From Sporofaciens musculi (lineage in GTDB: Bacteria; Bacillota; Clostridia; Lachnospirales; Lachnospiraceae), in contig NZ_WUQX01000001.1 in assembly GCF_009830285.1 (NCBI RefSeq), positions 4,402,501 through 4,466,500 of the forward strand: a stretch of DNA of 64,000 nt, given 5' to 3'. Below, piece after piece: positions 27,172 to 35,812 of the stretch. The position numbers and the translations under genes are program-made. The first letter of the stretch is position 1, and each line of letters opens with the position of its first letter. The notes under the pieces are model-generated. The model did not search any database and was not told where the DNA came from. It was given only the letters and a program-made list of their open reading frames with translations.

Positions 27172-28129
27172 AGTACATGGGCACCCCGCTTTCCATCTCT
27201 GCCGCAGTCTCTTTCAAGATCTCAGCCTCGGACTTTGGAATCACGCTTTCTATTTTTGCAAACAGAGATGTAAATAAATTAATCTCTCTCTCCTGCTCAT
27301 AGAATTGGTAGACGCCAAGCTCGCTGCTCATGGCCGCTGTCATGTCTTCATACAGGCTAATCTCGTCGATCAATCCCTTCTCCAACGCCTGATTTGCTGT
27401 GTAAACGCGCCCGTCCGCAAGGGCTCTCACAGTTCCCTCGTCCATGCCGCGCCCTTCTGCCACAATCCCAACGAACTTATTATAATATTCATCCACCTGT
27501 CCCTGGTAGATTGCCATCTGCTCCTCCGTCATCTGGGAGCTGTCCTTATAGTCCCCGCTTGTGATGCTGAAATAACGGATTCCTAATTTCTCGTAGAGTC
27601 CGGTCATGTCAAATCCCGACATGATTACCCCAATCGAGCCGGTGGTGGTATTGGGATTCGCATAAATCTTATCCGACGCCATGGAGATCATATATCCGCC
27701 GGATGCCGCATAGTGAGCCATATAATCCCAGATGGGACGTCCTGTTTCTTCCTTATACTCCTTAAGCTTAAGATACAACTCCTCTGACTCATACACAGTT
27801 CCGCCTGGAGAATCCACATAGAGCAAAAGTCCCTTGTTGTCACTGTCACTCATAAGATTGTCAATATAGTCCAGCGTAGTAATATGCTGATACCCTGCAG
27901 GCACGTCGAACATTCCGGTCTCTGTCTGCTCCTGAATCGTTCCCTGAACCGTCACCACGGCAATATACTCGCCGCTGGGCGGATTGAAACTACTGCTGTT
28001 TGTCAGCAGCTCATCCATACTTTCTCTTAACATCCTCTCTGAAAATGTGTTCGTCAGTACGCTGGATGCGCCCACTATGATAAATAAGACTGCCGCTATG
28101 ACCAAGCCGCCTATCTGCTTTTTATTCAT
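27152..28129 (-). CDS. sppA: Signal peptide peptidase SppA (S49 family)
   Basis: 325 residues with one N-terminal TM anchor (about 7-27) and a single S49 domain, the short Gram-positive form. The Ser nucleophile lies in AHYAASGGYMIS and the general-base Lys in ITSGDYKDSS, with TGSIGVIMSG between. It degrades cleaved signal peptides and membrane fragments at the outer face. Lies downstream of pheT by 22 bp and is probably read through from it. Confidence 0.93.
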   Translation of the reverse strand: MNKKQIGGLVIAAVLFIIVGASSVLTNTFSERMLRESMDELLTNSSSFNPPSGEYIAVVTVQGTIQEQTETGMFDVPAGYQHITTLDYIDNLMSDSDNKGLLLYVDSPGGTVYESEELYLKLKEYKEETGRPIWDYMAHYAASGGYMISMASDKIYANPNTTTGSIGVIMSGFDMTGLYEKLGIRYFSITSGDYKDSSQMTEEQMAIYQGQVDEYYNKFVGIVAEGRGMDEGTVRALADGRVYTANQALEKGLIDEISLYEDMTAAMSSELGVYQFYEQEREINLFTSLFAKIESVIPKSEAEILKETAAEMESGVPMYYAEQLR

Positions 28130-28151
28130 TTCCTATCTCCGTTTCTAAGAC

Positions 28152-30572
28152 CTATTTACGCAGTTCGATTCCCATACCTTCCAGTGCCTTCAAAATCCTG
28201 CCCATAGCCTCCGTCACCTCCGCATCCTCCAGCGTCTTATCCTGAGCGCGGAATACAATCGAATATGCCACAGACTTATATCCTTCCTTAATCTGCGCCC
28301 CTTCATAGAGGTCGAACAGTGCATAGCTCTCCAGATATGCGCCGCCCTTCTTCTCGATTACCTCTTCAACCTGGCCTACCAGAATCTCTTTTGGCATCAC
28401 CATGCTGATGTCACGGTTCACAGACGGGAATTTTGCAATTCCAGTATATTTCCGGTCAAATGTGGCCCTCTCTACAATCTTTGGCATATCAAGTACTGCA
28501 ATATAGGCTTTGGTTCCGATTCCGTAGGCATCTCCAATATCCGGATGAACCTCACCAAGATAGCCCACAACCACACCATCATAAATAATATTTGCCTGGC
28601 GTCCTGGATGAAGAAAAGGCTTACCGGAATTGGGGTCATAGCTCTCCTTCTTGCGCAGTCCTACTTTCTCAAAGAACTCCTCTACGACGCCCTTCATGCT
28701 GAAGAAATCTCCGTCCCCATACATTCCAAGGGTAAACTGCATCCGTTCTTCTGGAAGCTCTGTCAATGGAAGTGACTTAGGAAGGTATATATTCCCCAGC
28801 TCATACAGACGTACATTCTTGTTTCTTCTATTATAATTGGTCGCTAAGGAGGTTAGCATCCCATTTAAGGGAGTGGTACGCATAATACTGTAATCCTCGC
28901 CAAGAGGATTCATAATCTCCACCGTTCTGCGAAGGGGAGAATCCTTTGGAATCCTAAGCTTGTCGAACACCTTTGGACTTTCAAAGGAATAGGTCATGCC
29001 CTGGCTAAATCCACAGAATTCCGCGATATCACGGGCAATCTCCTCCACCCGCAGCTTAAAGGACAGCTTTCCGGTGGTAGCCTCGCCTCTTGGAAGGGTG
29101 GTGGGAATATTGTCATACCCATAGAATCTGGCCACTTCTTCCGCAAGGTCAGCCAGACGGAACAGGTCTTGACGGAAGGTTGGGGCAATTACCTCACTGG
29201 TCGCCTCATCAAAGCCAAGCCCAATCTTCTCAAAATAGCCAAGCATTTTCTCTCTGGAAATGTTTGTTCCCAACAGGCGGTTGATTTCTTCCGCGTCAAA
29301 GGGTACTCTCACCGGCTCTTTTTTCTTACCGTAAACATCCGCAATGCCGCCCACAACTTCTCCGGCTCCCAATTCCTCCACCAACTGGCAGGCTCTGTCA
29401 ATGGCTGCCTGGGCGTTATTGGGGTCTAATCCCTTCTCAAACTTTCCGGAGGCATCCGTACGCAGGCCAATCTTCTTGCTGGACTTGCGGATATTAGTTC
29501 CGTCAAAACAAGCCGCCTCAAACAGCATGGTCTTGACATCGTCTGTAATCATGGAATTCTCGCCACCCATGATTCCAGCAATACCAATAGACTTCTCGCC
29601 ATCGCAAATCATCAGCACAGACTCATCCAATTCCCTCTCCTGGCCGTCAAGAGTGGTAAACTTTTCTCCATTCTCGGCAGTACGCACAATAATCTGGCGG
29701 CCATTAATGGTATCCAAATCATATGCATGCATGGGCTGACCATATTCCTCCATCACATAGTTGGTAATATCTACCAGGTTATTAATGGGACGGATTCCCA
29801 CAGACGCAAGCCGTCTCTGCATCCATTTTGGCGACGGGCCAACCTTAATATTCTTAACAACCCTTGCACAGTAGCGTGGGCACAGGTCGTTGTCTTTTAC
29901 CGTAACCTTGATAAAGTCATTCACATCCTCCCCGTTTCCAGTTTTTGTCACCACCGGAGGATGGAAGTCCTTACCAAATGTGGCCGCCGCTTCCCTGGCG
30001 ATTCCTACCACACTGAAACAGTCTACCCGATTAGAGGTCACTTCATACTCGAACACCACGTCATTTAATCCTAACTCTTCTACCGCACTTGCTCCCACCT
30101 TGGCATCCTCTGGGAAAATATAGATTCCCTCCTGGGGCGCCTCTGGGTACATATCACGGTTAGAGCCCAGTTCTTCTATCGAGCACATCATTCCCTGACT
30201 CTCGATTCCCCGAAGCTTCCCCTTCTTAATCTTCACTCCGCCTGCAACACGGCTTCCAGGCTCATGGCCGCCTGCGACCCGTCCTCCGTCCAACACCACC
30301 GGAACCTTGTCGCCCTCGTGTACATTATTGGCGCCCGTAACAATCTGAACGGACTCATTTCCCACATTGACCTGGCATACAATTAGTTTGTCTGCATCTG
30401 GATGCTTCTCTATCTTGTCAATCTGACCAATAACAATCTTATCCAAATCAGCATCCAAAACCTCATATCCCTCTACCTTCGTTCCGGACAATGTCATTGC
30501 ATCCGTATATTCCTGAGCAGTTACGTCAAGCTCTGGAACATACGCTTTTATCCATGATAATGATGTATTCAT
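28152..30572 (-). CDS. pheT: Phenylalanine--tRNA ligase beta subunit
   Basis: 806 residues with the full PheT architecture: N-terminal tRNA-binding (OB) domain (about 40-150, VIGQIDKIEKHPDADKL), B3/B4 editing domain, B5, and the C-terminal ferredoxin-fold anticodon-binding domain (YTGIAKFPSVNRDISMV onward). Start ATG 30572 follows AAAGGAG; a longer frame to 30605 has no SD. It forms the alpha2-beta2 enzyme with PheS, encoded 60 bp upstream on the same transcript. Confidence 0.97.
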   Translation of the reverse strand: MNTSLSWIKAYVPELDVTAQEYTDAMTLSGTKVEGYEVLDADLDKIVIGQIDKIEKHPDADKLIVCQVNVGNESVQIVTGANNVHEGDKVPVVLDGGRVAGGHEPGSRVAGGVKIKKGKLRGIESQGMMCSIEELGSNRDMYPEAPQEGIYIFPEDAKVGASAVEELGLNDVVFEYEVTSNRVDCFSVVGIAREAAATFGKDFHPPVVTKTGNGEDVNDFIKVTVKDNDLCPRYCARVVKNIKVGPSPKWMQRRLASVGIRPINNLVDITNYVMEEYGQPMHAYDLDTINGRQIIVRTAENGEKFTTLDGQERELDESVLMICDGEKSIGIAGIMGGENSMITDDVKTMLFEAACFDGTNIRKSSKKIGLRTDASGKFEKGLDPNNAQAAIDRACQLVEELGAGEVVGGIADVYGKKKEPVRVPFDAEEINRLLGTNISREKMLGYFEKIGLGFDEATSEVIAPTFRQDLFRLADLAEEVARFYGYDNIPTTLPRGEATTGKLSFKLRVEEIARDIAEFCGFSQGMTYSFESPKVFDKLRIPKDSPLRRTVEIMNPLGEDYSIMRTTPLNGMLTSLATNYNRRNKNVRLYELGNIYLPKSLPLTELPEERMQFTLGMYGDGDFFSMKGVVEEFFEKVGLRKKESYDPNSGKPFLHPGRQANIIYDGVVVGYLGEVHPDIGDAYGIGTKAYIAVLDMPKIVERATFDRKYTGIAKFPSVNRDISMVMPKEILVGQVEEVIEKKGGAYLESYALFDLYEGAQIKEGYKSVAYSIVFRAQDKTLEDAEVTEAMGRILKALEGMGIELRK

Positions 30573-30598
30573 CTTTCTACTCCTTTCTGCCCTTTCCC

Positions 30599-30634
30599 AA
30601 TACATCTAAACAATTATTTAATTTTGGATGTATT
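30599..30634 (-). other. Intercistronic hairpin between pheS and pheT
   Basis: AATACATC and GATGTATT form an 8-bp stem, extended by AAA/TTT, around an AT-rich loop that overlaps the pheS stop. No T-run follows, so it is more likely an RNA-stability or processing element than a terminator. Confidence 0.4.
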
Positions 30635-31652
30635 AGAATTGCTTTAAAAATCTGATATCATTTTCGTACAATAGTCTCATATCGTCAATCTCGTACTTCA
30701 GCAGCGCAATACGCTCAAGTCCCACACCGAATGCAAATCCTGTATACTCATCAGGGTCGATTCCGCACATCTCCAACACATGGGGATGTACCATACCGCA
30801 GCCAAGAATTTCTATCCAGCCAGAGCCTTTACAGAAACGACATCCCTTGCCTCCACACTTAAAGCACGTAACATCCACCTCCGCACTGGGCTCTGTGAAC
30901 GGGAAGTGATGGGGACGGAACTTGGTCTTTGTATCCGGCCCGAACAGCTCTTTTGCAAATACCTCCAAGGTTCCCTTCAAATCTGCAAAGGAAATGTTCT
31001 TGTCAATCACCAGACCTTCAATCTGGTGGAAGGACGGAGAATGGGTAGCATCCACCTCGTCAGAGCGGAACACGCGCCCTGGCGCAATCATGCGAATGGG
31101 GAGCTTCCCCTCCTCCATCACACGAGCCTGTACCGGCGATGTCTGGGTACGCAGCACAATATCTTTATTAATATAGAAGGTATCCTGCTCATCTTTGGCC
31201 GGATGCCCGTCTGGAATGTTCAGCTTCTCAAAATTATACAGGTCGTACTCTACGTCCGGACCTTCCACTACCTCATAGCCCATTCCGATGAAGATTCTCT
31301 CCACCTCTTCTAACGCAATCGTATTGGGATGCCTGTGGCCCACCATATTTTTCTTTGACGGGAGTGTGACGTCGATGACCTCCTGCTTCATCCGTTCTTC
31401 ACGGATTGCCCTTTCCATCTTCGCCTTGCTTTCCTCCAAAATATTTTCGATGGCTGCCCTTGTCTCATTTACCAACTGCCCGACCTTCGGCCGTTCCTGG
31501 GGTGCAACATCCTTCATCCCTTTTAATACCGCGGTAAGCTCACCCTTCTTACCAAGGAACTTTACACGCACATCATTTAATTTCTCCGGCATATCGGCAG
31601 CTTCGATGGCCTTTAATGCCTCCTCTTTGATGCTCTGCAATTTTTCTTTCAT
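30633..31652 (-). CDS. pheS: Phenylalanine--tRNA ligase alpha subunit
   Basis: 339 residues, the normal length. An N-terminal coiled coil (1-85) contacts tRNA. The class II catalytic core follows: motif 1 around HPNTIALEEVERIF, motif 2 in RVFRSDEVDATHSPSFHQIEG, and motif 3 in GFAFGVGLERIALLKY. A CxxC pair (CFKCGGKGCRFC) in the core is a common zinc-like insertion of this family. It is preceded by a T-box leader, so it should respond to uncharged tRNA-Phe. Confidence 0.97.
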   Translation of the reverse strand: MKEKLQSIKEEALKAIEAADMPEKLNDVRVKFLGKKGELTAVLKGMKDVAPQERPKVGQLVNETRAAIENILEESKAKMERAIREERMKQEVIDVTLPSKKNMVGHRHPNTIALEEVERIFIGMGYEVVEGPDVEYDLYNFEKLNIPDGHPAKDEQDTFYINKDIVLRTQTSPVQARVMEEGKLPIRMIAPGRVFRSDEVDATHSPSFHQIEGLVIDKNISFADLKGTLEVFAKELFGPDTKTKFRPHHFPFTEPSAEVDVTCFKCGGKGCRFCKGSGWIEILGCGMVHPHVLEMCGIDPDEYTGFAFGVGLERIALLKYEIDDMRLLYENDIRFLKQF

Positions 31653-31730
31653 CGCTTTTCTTCCTTTCCTGCTTATTTACAAGATTTTCCAGAAATCTGC
31701 CTGACGGCTCTTTCCGAAAATAATGACACA

Positions 31731-31760
31731 AAAAAAGCCCATCCCAAAAGGGACGAGCAA
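31731..31760 (-). terminator. T-box-controlled terminator of pheST
   Basis: GCTCGTCCC and GGGATGGGC pair (two wobbles) over a TTTT loop, followed on the minus strand by a run of seven T. It lies immediately after the T-box sequence, as expected for the terminator conformer. Confidence 0.9.
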
Positions 31761-32045
31761 TTACCCGTGGTACCACCCTGATTCCCGTATAGTCGCACAG
31801 ACTCCTATACGGGCGCTCAAATATGCGTAACGTGCATCTACGGCATCTCCTACTACCCTAACCCTAATATATACATCCACATTCAGTTAAAAATAAATAT
31901 ACAGTACGCGGGAATGGATTCAAAAATGCAGCTCGCGCGGGAAATTCGATTCCTGTCTGAACCAAAGGAGACTTACAGCCTATTGATCTCCTCTCTCTGA
32001 TGGAAAACAGTTCTCTACTTACACGGTCATCGCTTTTTCATTTAC
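31731..32045 (-). ncRNA. T-box leader (tRNA-Phe-sensing riboswitch) of pheST
   Basis: The conserved T-box AGGGTGGTACCACG is at 31766-31779, followed by the terminator. Upstream is a perfect 9-bp stem (CCCGTATAG/CTATACGGG, 31784-31813) matching stem III, and farther upstream the Stem I region with an AGAGAG segment. Uncharged tRNA pairs with the specifier and the T-box bulge to form the antiterminator. I could not place the specifier triplet with certainty; Phe is inferred from the downstream genes. The 5' boundary is set by the promoter. Confidence 0.9.
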
Positions 32046-32053
32046 TTTTTAAA

Positions 32054-32081
32054 ATTATAGCACAAGAAACAGTGATGTCAA
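32054..32081 (-). promoter_or_regulatory. Promoter of the pheST leader
   Basis: Consensus TTGACA (32076-32081) and TATAAT (32054-32059) on the minus strand, spaced 16 bp; one of the strongest promoters in the window. Confidence 0.85.
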
Positions 32082-32088
32082 GTCATTT

Positions 32089-32919
32089 TCATTTCTTTTC
32101 AAAAATCTTCCCCTCCATCAGCACATTAAACTCTCCGCCAATCAGGATACAATACATACAGAAATACATCCACAGCATAATCAGCACAATGGTGGTAAGA
32201 CTGCCGTACATGTTGGAAAATCCTTTGAACACATCCAGATAGATGGAGAATACCCAGGAAATAACCATCCACCCCACCGCCGCAAACATGGCTCCGGGAA
32301 GCTGGTCACGAAACCGCCCTCTCCTGTTGGGCAGATACCGATAGAGCATAAGTGAAAATATCACCAATACTGTGGGCGTAATAAATACCCGCGCCGCAAT
32401 CAACTGGTCTGCCAGCCTTCTAAGAAATGGAATATGCTCTGCAATAAACAGATTCAACGTATTACCGAATACAGATAATACCAGAAGCAGTATGATTACT
32501 ACGATAAACAGCAGGGTATAAACTGTGGCACGAATCCGCAGCACAATATAATTTCGCGTCTCTTGGCAGCGATAAATACAATTAAGCCCCGACGCCATGG
32601 CAAGTACGCCCTTCCCTGCCGACCACAGGGCGACCAGAATGGTAACCGGAATGATTCCTGTAGACTGGTTATAAACCTGATTCACGATAGACGTTATCAA
32701 TGTCTCCACAGAGGACGGAAACACCTGGATTACAGCAGTCATCACATCCGCCTTTGTCACAGGCGTGTACTGCACCATAGTAAGCAAAAGCAATATAATC
32801 GGAATCATACACAGCATGAAAAAATATGCCGACTGGGCGGCATAGGCGGCTACATGGTCTTCATTAAAACCAGCGGTAATGCTCGTAATTCTCTGATAGA
32901 TATCCTTTAGTCTTTTCAT
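32089..32919 (-). CDS. YihY/BrkB-family membrane protein
   Basis: 276 residues with six predicted TM helices and the family pattern AYAAQSAYFFMLCMIPIILLL near the N-terminus, plus LPNRRGRFRDQLPGAMFAA between helices. Once called ribonuclease BN, but the family is not an RNase; its role is unclear (transport or membrane-bound). ATG 32919 has GGGAG six bases upstream, while the ATG at 32964 has no SD. It ends 8 bp before the pheS promoter -35. Confidence 0.88.
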   Translation of the reverse strand: MKRLKDIYQRITSITAGFNEDHVAAYAAQSAYFFMLCMIPIILLLLTMVQYTPVTKADVMTAVIQVFPSSVETLITSIVNQVYNQSTGIIPVTILVALWSAGKGVLAMASGLNCIYRCQETRNYIVLRIRATVYTLLFIVVIILLLVLSVFGNTLNLFIAEHIPFLRRLADQLIAARVFITPTVLVIFSLMLYRYLPNRRGRFRDQLPGAMFAAVGWMVISWVFSIYLDVFKGFSNMYGSLTTIVLIMLWMYFCMYCILIGGEFNVLMEGKIFEKK

Positions 32920-33057
32920 AATATTCTCCCATATATTTGCTCTATATTCTACCTGATTTTCCATGATTTGTCTATCATAAGTATTGGTATTCTATTTTGC
33001 CTGACATCATATCATTATATTATATGAAAAAAATGTAAAAATATAAGCCGGAGTCCC

Positions 33058-34434
33058 TTAACTGTCTCCGGCTTTAATCTCCACATCATGAAAAAATAAT
33101 GTCAATATATCTATGTAGTTTTTCCCTTTCTTGGCCATCTCGTTAGCGCCGTTCTGGCTCATCCCAATTCCATGCCCGAACCCGCCACCGGATATCACAA
33201 ATGTATCTCCTTCTCTTTGTATGGTAAAAAATGCACTGGGAAGCAGCGACGAGCTTGCCGCTATGGCCCCGTCCTGTTTGACAATCTCATAACCGCTGCC
33301 GCCTAAAGCCCGCCGAATCTTATTCTCTGTATCCACGGTTACCGTCCCTATATCCCCCCTGGCGCATATTTGAAGAGCGACGCCTCCGGCGCCGGTCTTC
33401 GTAATCTCCACATTCTGGAGAGCTCCAATATTCACTCCGGTGTTTTGGCTAATCAGATTAGACAATGTCCCTGCCGGTATCTTTGCCTCCCACCGATACC
33501 AGGGAAGCTCTGCCTCGTAGTCTCCGTTCTCGTCTCTCACCTCCACTGACTGCAAATACTGGTTTCCCTCGTCGGGCTGTGTCCCCCATGCCTCAAGCCC
33601 TGCTGTTTTTCCACAGGAGGTAGAATAATAGTAGGTGGTCACAATCTGTCCCTGATAGCGCGCCACCTGCCCCTGAGTTTCCATGACCGCCTGATTCGTG
33701 GACTCCTGAGCCTGAGAATTCCCATAGACCTGGTAATCTGTGCTGTCGTTCACATGAGCCTCATATTCCGGATATCCAAAGCCTGCCATCTGCCGATAGG
33801 CATAACTCCTGGCGCAGACTGCCTGGGCCTTCAACGCCTCTAGCTCATAGGAGGGCGGCATTTCGCTTGGCACCACCTTACAAAGATAGGTTTCCAGTGG
33901 AAGTTCATTGATAATGACAATCCCCTCCGCCGTCGTCCTAAGCTCCAGTGTGCCGGCATAGGAGGGAGTCCCACAGCTTCGCTTAATACTGTTTAAGGTA
34001 ATCTCTCCTCCATCCTTAGCGCTGATTCTGATATTGCCACTCTGAAATCTGGGATCGTCCGGCGCAAACGCTATGGTTTCGCCTGCCGCTGCCTCTTGAC
34101 TTTCTTCTCCAAAAGCAATGATCAGGCCGCCCCCTGCCGATACAGAAACGCTTGGGTGAACAATATTTACATATCCGTCGGTCATCAAAAGCACCCGAAT
34201 ATTCGGGTTGTTGACTACAATCTCCCTCTTCTCCTCCTTAAGCGGTTCTTCTTTCTTCTGCTCTTTTTCCTTCTTTCCCAATATTCCTTCCTCTCGGTGG
34301 GTCAGCGCTTCCATTAGCCCTCCGATTATGAAAAGACAAAGAAGGATTAGCAGGCCGTACCAGAAGGGGTCGGAAAATTTTAGGGGGATTCGTCGGTATC
34401 TATTTTTCTTGGTGTATCTGATAGATCTTTTCAA
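33058..34434 (-). CDS. SpoIID/LytB-domain protein
   Basis: About 458 residues from TTG 34434. One TM helix (about 25-43 from this start), a charged Lys/Glu linker, then a SpoIID region. The lytic-transglycosylase-like segment LCKVVPSEMPPSYELEALKAQ carries the Glu expected for catalysis, and the C-terminus has GGGFGHGIGMSQNGA. Family members cleave denuded glycan strands in sporulation or act in cell-wall remodelling; which applies is undecided. The start is uncertain. The frame stays open to a TTG at 34521, but a TATAAT at 34496-34501 inside it and an AAGGGG before 34434 favour the shorter form. Confidence 0.85.
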   Translation of the reverse strand: MKRSIRYTKKNRYRRIPLKFSDPFWYGLLILLCLFIIGGLMEALTHREEGILGKKEKEQKKEEPLKEEKREIVVNNPNIRVLLMTDGYVNIVHPSVSVSAGGGLIIAFGEESQEAAAGETIAFAPDDPRFQSGNIRISAKDGGEITLNSIKRSCGTPSYAGTLELRTTAEGIVIINELPLETYLCKVVPSEMPPSYELEALKAQAVCARSYAYRQMAGFGYPEYEAHVNDSTDYQVYGNSQAQESTNQAVMETQGQVARYQGQIVTTYYYSTSCGKTAGLEAWGTQPDEGNQYLQSVEVRDENGDYEAELPWYRWEAKIPAGTLSNLISQNTGVNIGALQNVEITKTGAGGVALQICARGDIGTVTVDTENKIRRALGGSGYEIVKQDGAIAASSSLLPSAFFTIQREGDTFVISGGGFGHGIGMSQNGANEMAKKGKNYIDILTLFFHDVEIKAGDS

Positions 34435-34659
34435 TGTACCTGTAACCCCTTGTCCAAATACTCTTTTCTCAATGTATGCCCTGTTTAGGGAAAATATTAT
34501 AACCTCAAAGAGCTTTCCCAATTATATTTTGAAAGATTAGCAGCAACCCTCAAATAACCTTCTGGACTATTGCCAATACTCGGATGGCTCACCAGTATAT
34601 TGATTTAAGTTTGTGAGTGCTTCCGGCTTGCTCGGTTGCTTATAATTTGAAGAATTAAA

Positions 34660-34702
34660 AAGGTGCAAAGCCTTTAATAATTCAATAAAGATTTTACACC
34701 TT
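34660..34702 (-). terminator. Terminator after the small gene at 34736
   Basis: AAGGTGTAAAATCTTTA pairs imperfectly with TAAAGGCTTTGCACCTT and is followed by TTTAATTC on the minus strand. It lies about 35 bases after the stop. The remainder of 34540-34735 shows nothing else. Confidence 0.65.
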
Positions 34703-34735
34703 ATAGGTTACTGTTTACTTATTTTTAATATGCTA

Positions 34736-34927
34736 TTACTCTTTGATTCTGTCAAGTTCCGTGATATTAACGCCTAAAGTTGACAATGTAACTTTCAATT
34801 CAATATAACGTTTGTGTATCTGTTCGTATGTTTCAAGATCATCATTCTTTTTAGCTAATATCATCCAGTCTTGAATCCTTGAAAATTCGTTTATTGAATC
34901 CCTAACAATATCTGCTTGACTCGGCAT
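34736..34927 (-). CDS. Small acidic/helical protein of unknown function
   Basis: 63 residues starting MPSQADIVRDSINEFSRIQD, predicted to be two helices with a charged middle (LAKKNDDLETYEQIHKRYIEL). No family recognised. ATG 34927 has AGTAGGTG about seven bases upstream; an in-frame GTG at 34936 is less likely. It has a near-consensus promoter, its own terminator, and flanking direct repeats, so it is likely expressed as a single-gene cassette. Confidence 0.65.
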   Translation of the reverse strand: MPSQADIVRDSINEFSRIQDWMILAKKNDDLETYEQIHKRYIELKVTLSTLGVNITELDRIKE

Positions 34928-34971
34928 ACCTTTCACCTACTTTCTATAAGTGCCGTTTACTTGGTACTTTC

Positions 34972-35000
34972 ATTATAACAACCGGTAATTTAGGTGTAAA
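34972..35000 (-). promoter_or_regulatory. Promoter of the small-gene cassette
   Basis: TTTACA (34995-35000), 17 bp, TATAAT (34972-34977) on the minus strand. Confidence 0.7.
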
Positions 35001-35085
35001 GCCTTTATTCCATTATCAAAGAACTTCATATAGGACGATATTGAATCTTTGGCAGATATTTGTCCTCTTTTAATTCTTGCAAATA

Positions 35086-35130
35086 AAAAATCGCTCAATC
35101 CTTGATATTGCTGGATTAAAAGCGATTTTT
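35086..35130. terminator. Bidirectional terminator downstream of ssrA
   Basis: AAAAATCGCT and AGCGATTTTT, extended by AATCC/GGATT, form a stem with A/T runs on both sides. On the minus strand it would end the tmRNA transcript about 100 nt after the mature 3' end. Confidence 0.7.
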
Positions 35131-35138
35131 ATAAGTGG

Positions 35139-35181
35139 AGCAGACGCTTTTCTATACGAACTTTGTTCGTGGGCGTCTGCT
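35139..35181 (-). other. Stable hairpin in the tmRNA 3' trailer
   Basis: AGCAGACGC and GCGTCTGCT pair perfectly, with an inner CGAAC/GTTCG stem. It lies between the tmRNA 3' end and the terminator and may block or direct 3' processing. A short CCCAC/GTGGG stem follows at about 35198-35211. Confidence 0.5.
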
Positions 35182-35231
35182 TTGTGATAAGGCATCCTCC
35201 CACTTCGTGGGTCCCTCCTTACCACAAGTAA

Positions 35232-35580
35232 TGGACCTGGCGGGAGTTGAACCCGCGTCCGAAAGCCCATCCACCAGAGCATCTCCCATCACAGTCATTA
35301 ATTTAACATTCCCTCTGCCAAACGCCTAATGACAGGCTTTTAGCTTCAGTAGCTTCATAAGTTCTTCCATCCCCTCAAAGCTTTGGAAACGAAGTGCTCC
35401 GCCTCGTTGAAGCCGGTGACTTAAGCAGCGGATGACTTAAGGCCGACTGCCGCTTAAATTAAGCAGCGTACGCTAATTCTCTATTGTCTGCGTTTATATT
35501 TAATTGGAACTTTTAACGTAGTGTCCCACTACGGATGGCTTCTCCAACTTCCAAACCTCCGTCGAAACCAGTACAAGCCC
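35232..35580 (-). ncRNA. ssrA: Transfer-messenger RNA (tmRNA)
   Basis: The mature ends pair as an acceptor stem: GGGCUUG (5', from 35580) with CAGGUCC plus discriminator A (35232); CCA is not encoded. The T-arm GCGGG-UUCAACU-CCCGC is intact, and the 5' part has the conserved CUGGUUUCGACGG. The tag frame at 35459-35491 reads GCA GAC AAT AGA GAA TTA GCG TAC GCT GCT TAA. With the charged Ala this gives the tag AADNRELAYAA. It rescues stalled ribosomes with SmpB (encoded at 45423-45890). 35581-35812 is the divergent upstream region shared with the response-regulator gene. Confidence 0.95.
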
Positions 35581-35812
35581 TAATCTTCATTGCTGTATAT
35601 CTGGTTGCAGACTGTCTCTTTTTGAGATCTTATTGGATGATAATTATAATAATCACCATAGTCCTCCAATAAGTATATTCTATTATATGAACAAATATTC
35701 GTTTTTGTCAAGATGTTTTCAACACGTGAAAAAATTTTCTCAATCAAAAAATATTTTATGCTATAATTCTTTCATAAGATATAAGAATCTATTTTTACGA
35801 AAGGACTATTCC

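Larger units (their letters stand above)
34661..35007. repeat. 16-bp direct repeats flanking the small gene
   Basis: AGGTGCAAAGCCTTTA at 34661-34676 and AGGTGTAAAGCCTTTA at 34992-35007 differ at one base and are in the same orientation. The pair brackets a complete small transcription unit (promoter, gene, terminator). One copy provides the -35 region and the other an arm of the terminator. Confidence 0.6.

Noticed and set aside
35070..35282. A 70-codon minus-strand frame
   Set aside because: It reads through the tmRNA 3' end, the trailer hairpin and the terminator; all are RNA features.
35232..35290. A possible tRNA gene (T-arm and acceptor end)
   Set aside because: The 5' half of the acceptor stem lies 340 bases away, at the conserved tmRNA 5' end, so this is ssrA.
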